From the NCBI GenBank assembly GCA_947178015.1, contig CAMWWW010000125.1:1-6848 (forward strand): a stretch of DNA of 6,848 bases, in the 5' to 3' direction. Below, piece after piece: positions 6,733 to 6,848 of this stretch. Source of the stretch: an uncultured Clostridia bacterium (GTDB taxonomy: Bacteria > Bacillota > Clostridia > Lachnospirales > Lachnospiraceae). Below the pieces are notes generated by a model. The model did not search any database, had not been told where the DNA came from, and saw only the letters and a list, made by a program, of their open reading frames with translations. Position numbers and translations under genes: made by a program. Position 1 is the first letter of the stretch. Every line of letters starts with the position of its first letter.

Positions 6733-6848
6733 GGCACGATTTCCTCGCAGGTGGCCGCGTCAAGGATCATCTGCACCGGTTTCTCTGTGCCGTCGCTTGA
6801 TTCGGTCCCCTTGAATATCCAGCAGGGGCGGACGGAATAAGTACCTTT
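6729..6848 (-). CDS. C-terminal tail of an unidentified protein, first visible gene of the ABC operon
   Basis: An open frame enters from the right edge and runs 39 codons to TGA (6731-6729). The stop overlaps the GTG start of the first permease by four bases. That overlap, and codon use like its neighbours, argue that it is a real gene end rather than chance. The visible peptide begins KGTYSVRPCWIFKG and ends MILDAATCEEIVP. A conserved-looking aromatic strand followed by a closing 'DAATxEEI' is a shape I associate with the ends of extracytoplasmic PepSY/YycH-like or lipoprotein domains in Firmicutes, but this is a weak resemblance. Too little is present to assign a function. It could be an extracellular accessory, sensor or immunity component of the transporter. 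Confidence 0.6.
   Translation of the reverse strand, partial: KGTYSVRPCWIFKGTESSDGTEKPVQMILDAATCEEIVP

Noticed and set aside
1..6848. CRISPR arrays, tRNA or rRNA genes, insertion sequences, attachment sites
   Set aside because: No regularly spaced direct repeats, cloverleaf-like sequence, transposase motif or flanking terminal repeats were seen on either strand by eye.

Overview
The window looks like chromosomal DNA of a low-GC Gram-positive anaerobe, most likely a clostridial (Lachnospiraceae-like) bacterium. This rests on strong AAGGAGG-type ribosome binding sites, consensus sigma-A promoter boxes, a short ACT-type 3-phosphoglycerate dehydrogenase of the form I associate with clostridia and Bacteroidetes, and a BcrA/LanF-like ABC transporter. 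The taxonomic call is inference from protein style; no rRNA is present.

Left part, plus strand. Bases 1-505 hold the C-terminal third of acetolactate synthase large subunit (ilvB), cut by the window edge. A 249-base intergenic region follows. It carries a long imperfect hairpin (514-580) and then a near-consensus promoter (TTGACT, 17 bp, TAAAAT). The promoter drives a compact serine biosynthesis operon: serC (755-1837), serA (1837-3000, overlapping serC by one base) and a DUF1015 protein (3042-4280). A stem-loop with a T-run ends the operon at 4329-4383.

Right part, minus strand, convergent with the left. Reading from the right edge there is the tail of an unidentified protein (6848-6729), two different six-helix ABC-2-type permeases (6732-5938 and 5945-5097), and a short ABC ATPase (5093-4449). 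The junctions are a 4-base overlap, an 8-base overlap and a 3-base gap, so this is one translationally coupled operon. Its promoter lies outside the window. The ATPase has a glutamate where the Q-loop glutamine normally sits, as in lantibiotic/bacitracin self-protection exporters. Arginine codon choice differs from the serine operon, which hints at a separate origin.

How the genes work together. SerA oxidises 3-phosphoglycerate, SerC transaminates the product to O-phosphoserine, and a third step must release serine. No serB-type phosphatase is visible. Instead the third gene is DUF1015, which has a DGHHR motif reminiscent of the ParB/sulfiredoxin-like fold that includes free-serine kinases (SerK, SbnI). 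The most interesting hypothesis in this window is that DUF1015 handles phosphoserine/serine phosphoryl transfer. The ABC operon is probably an exporter for a peptide or another membrane-active compound; its substrate cannot be read from the sequence.
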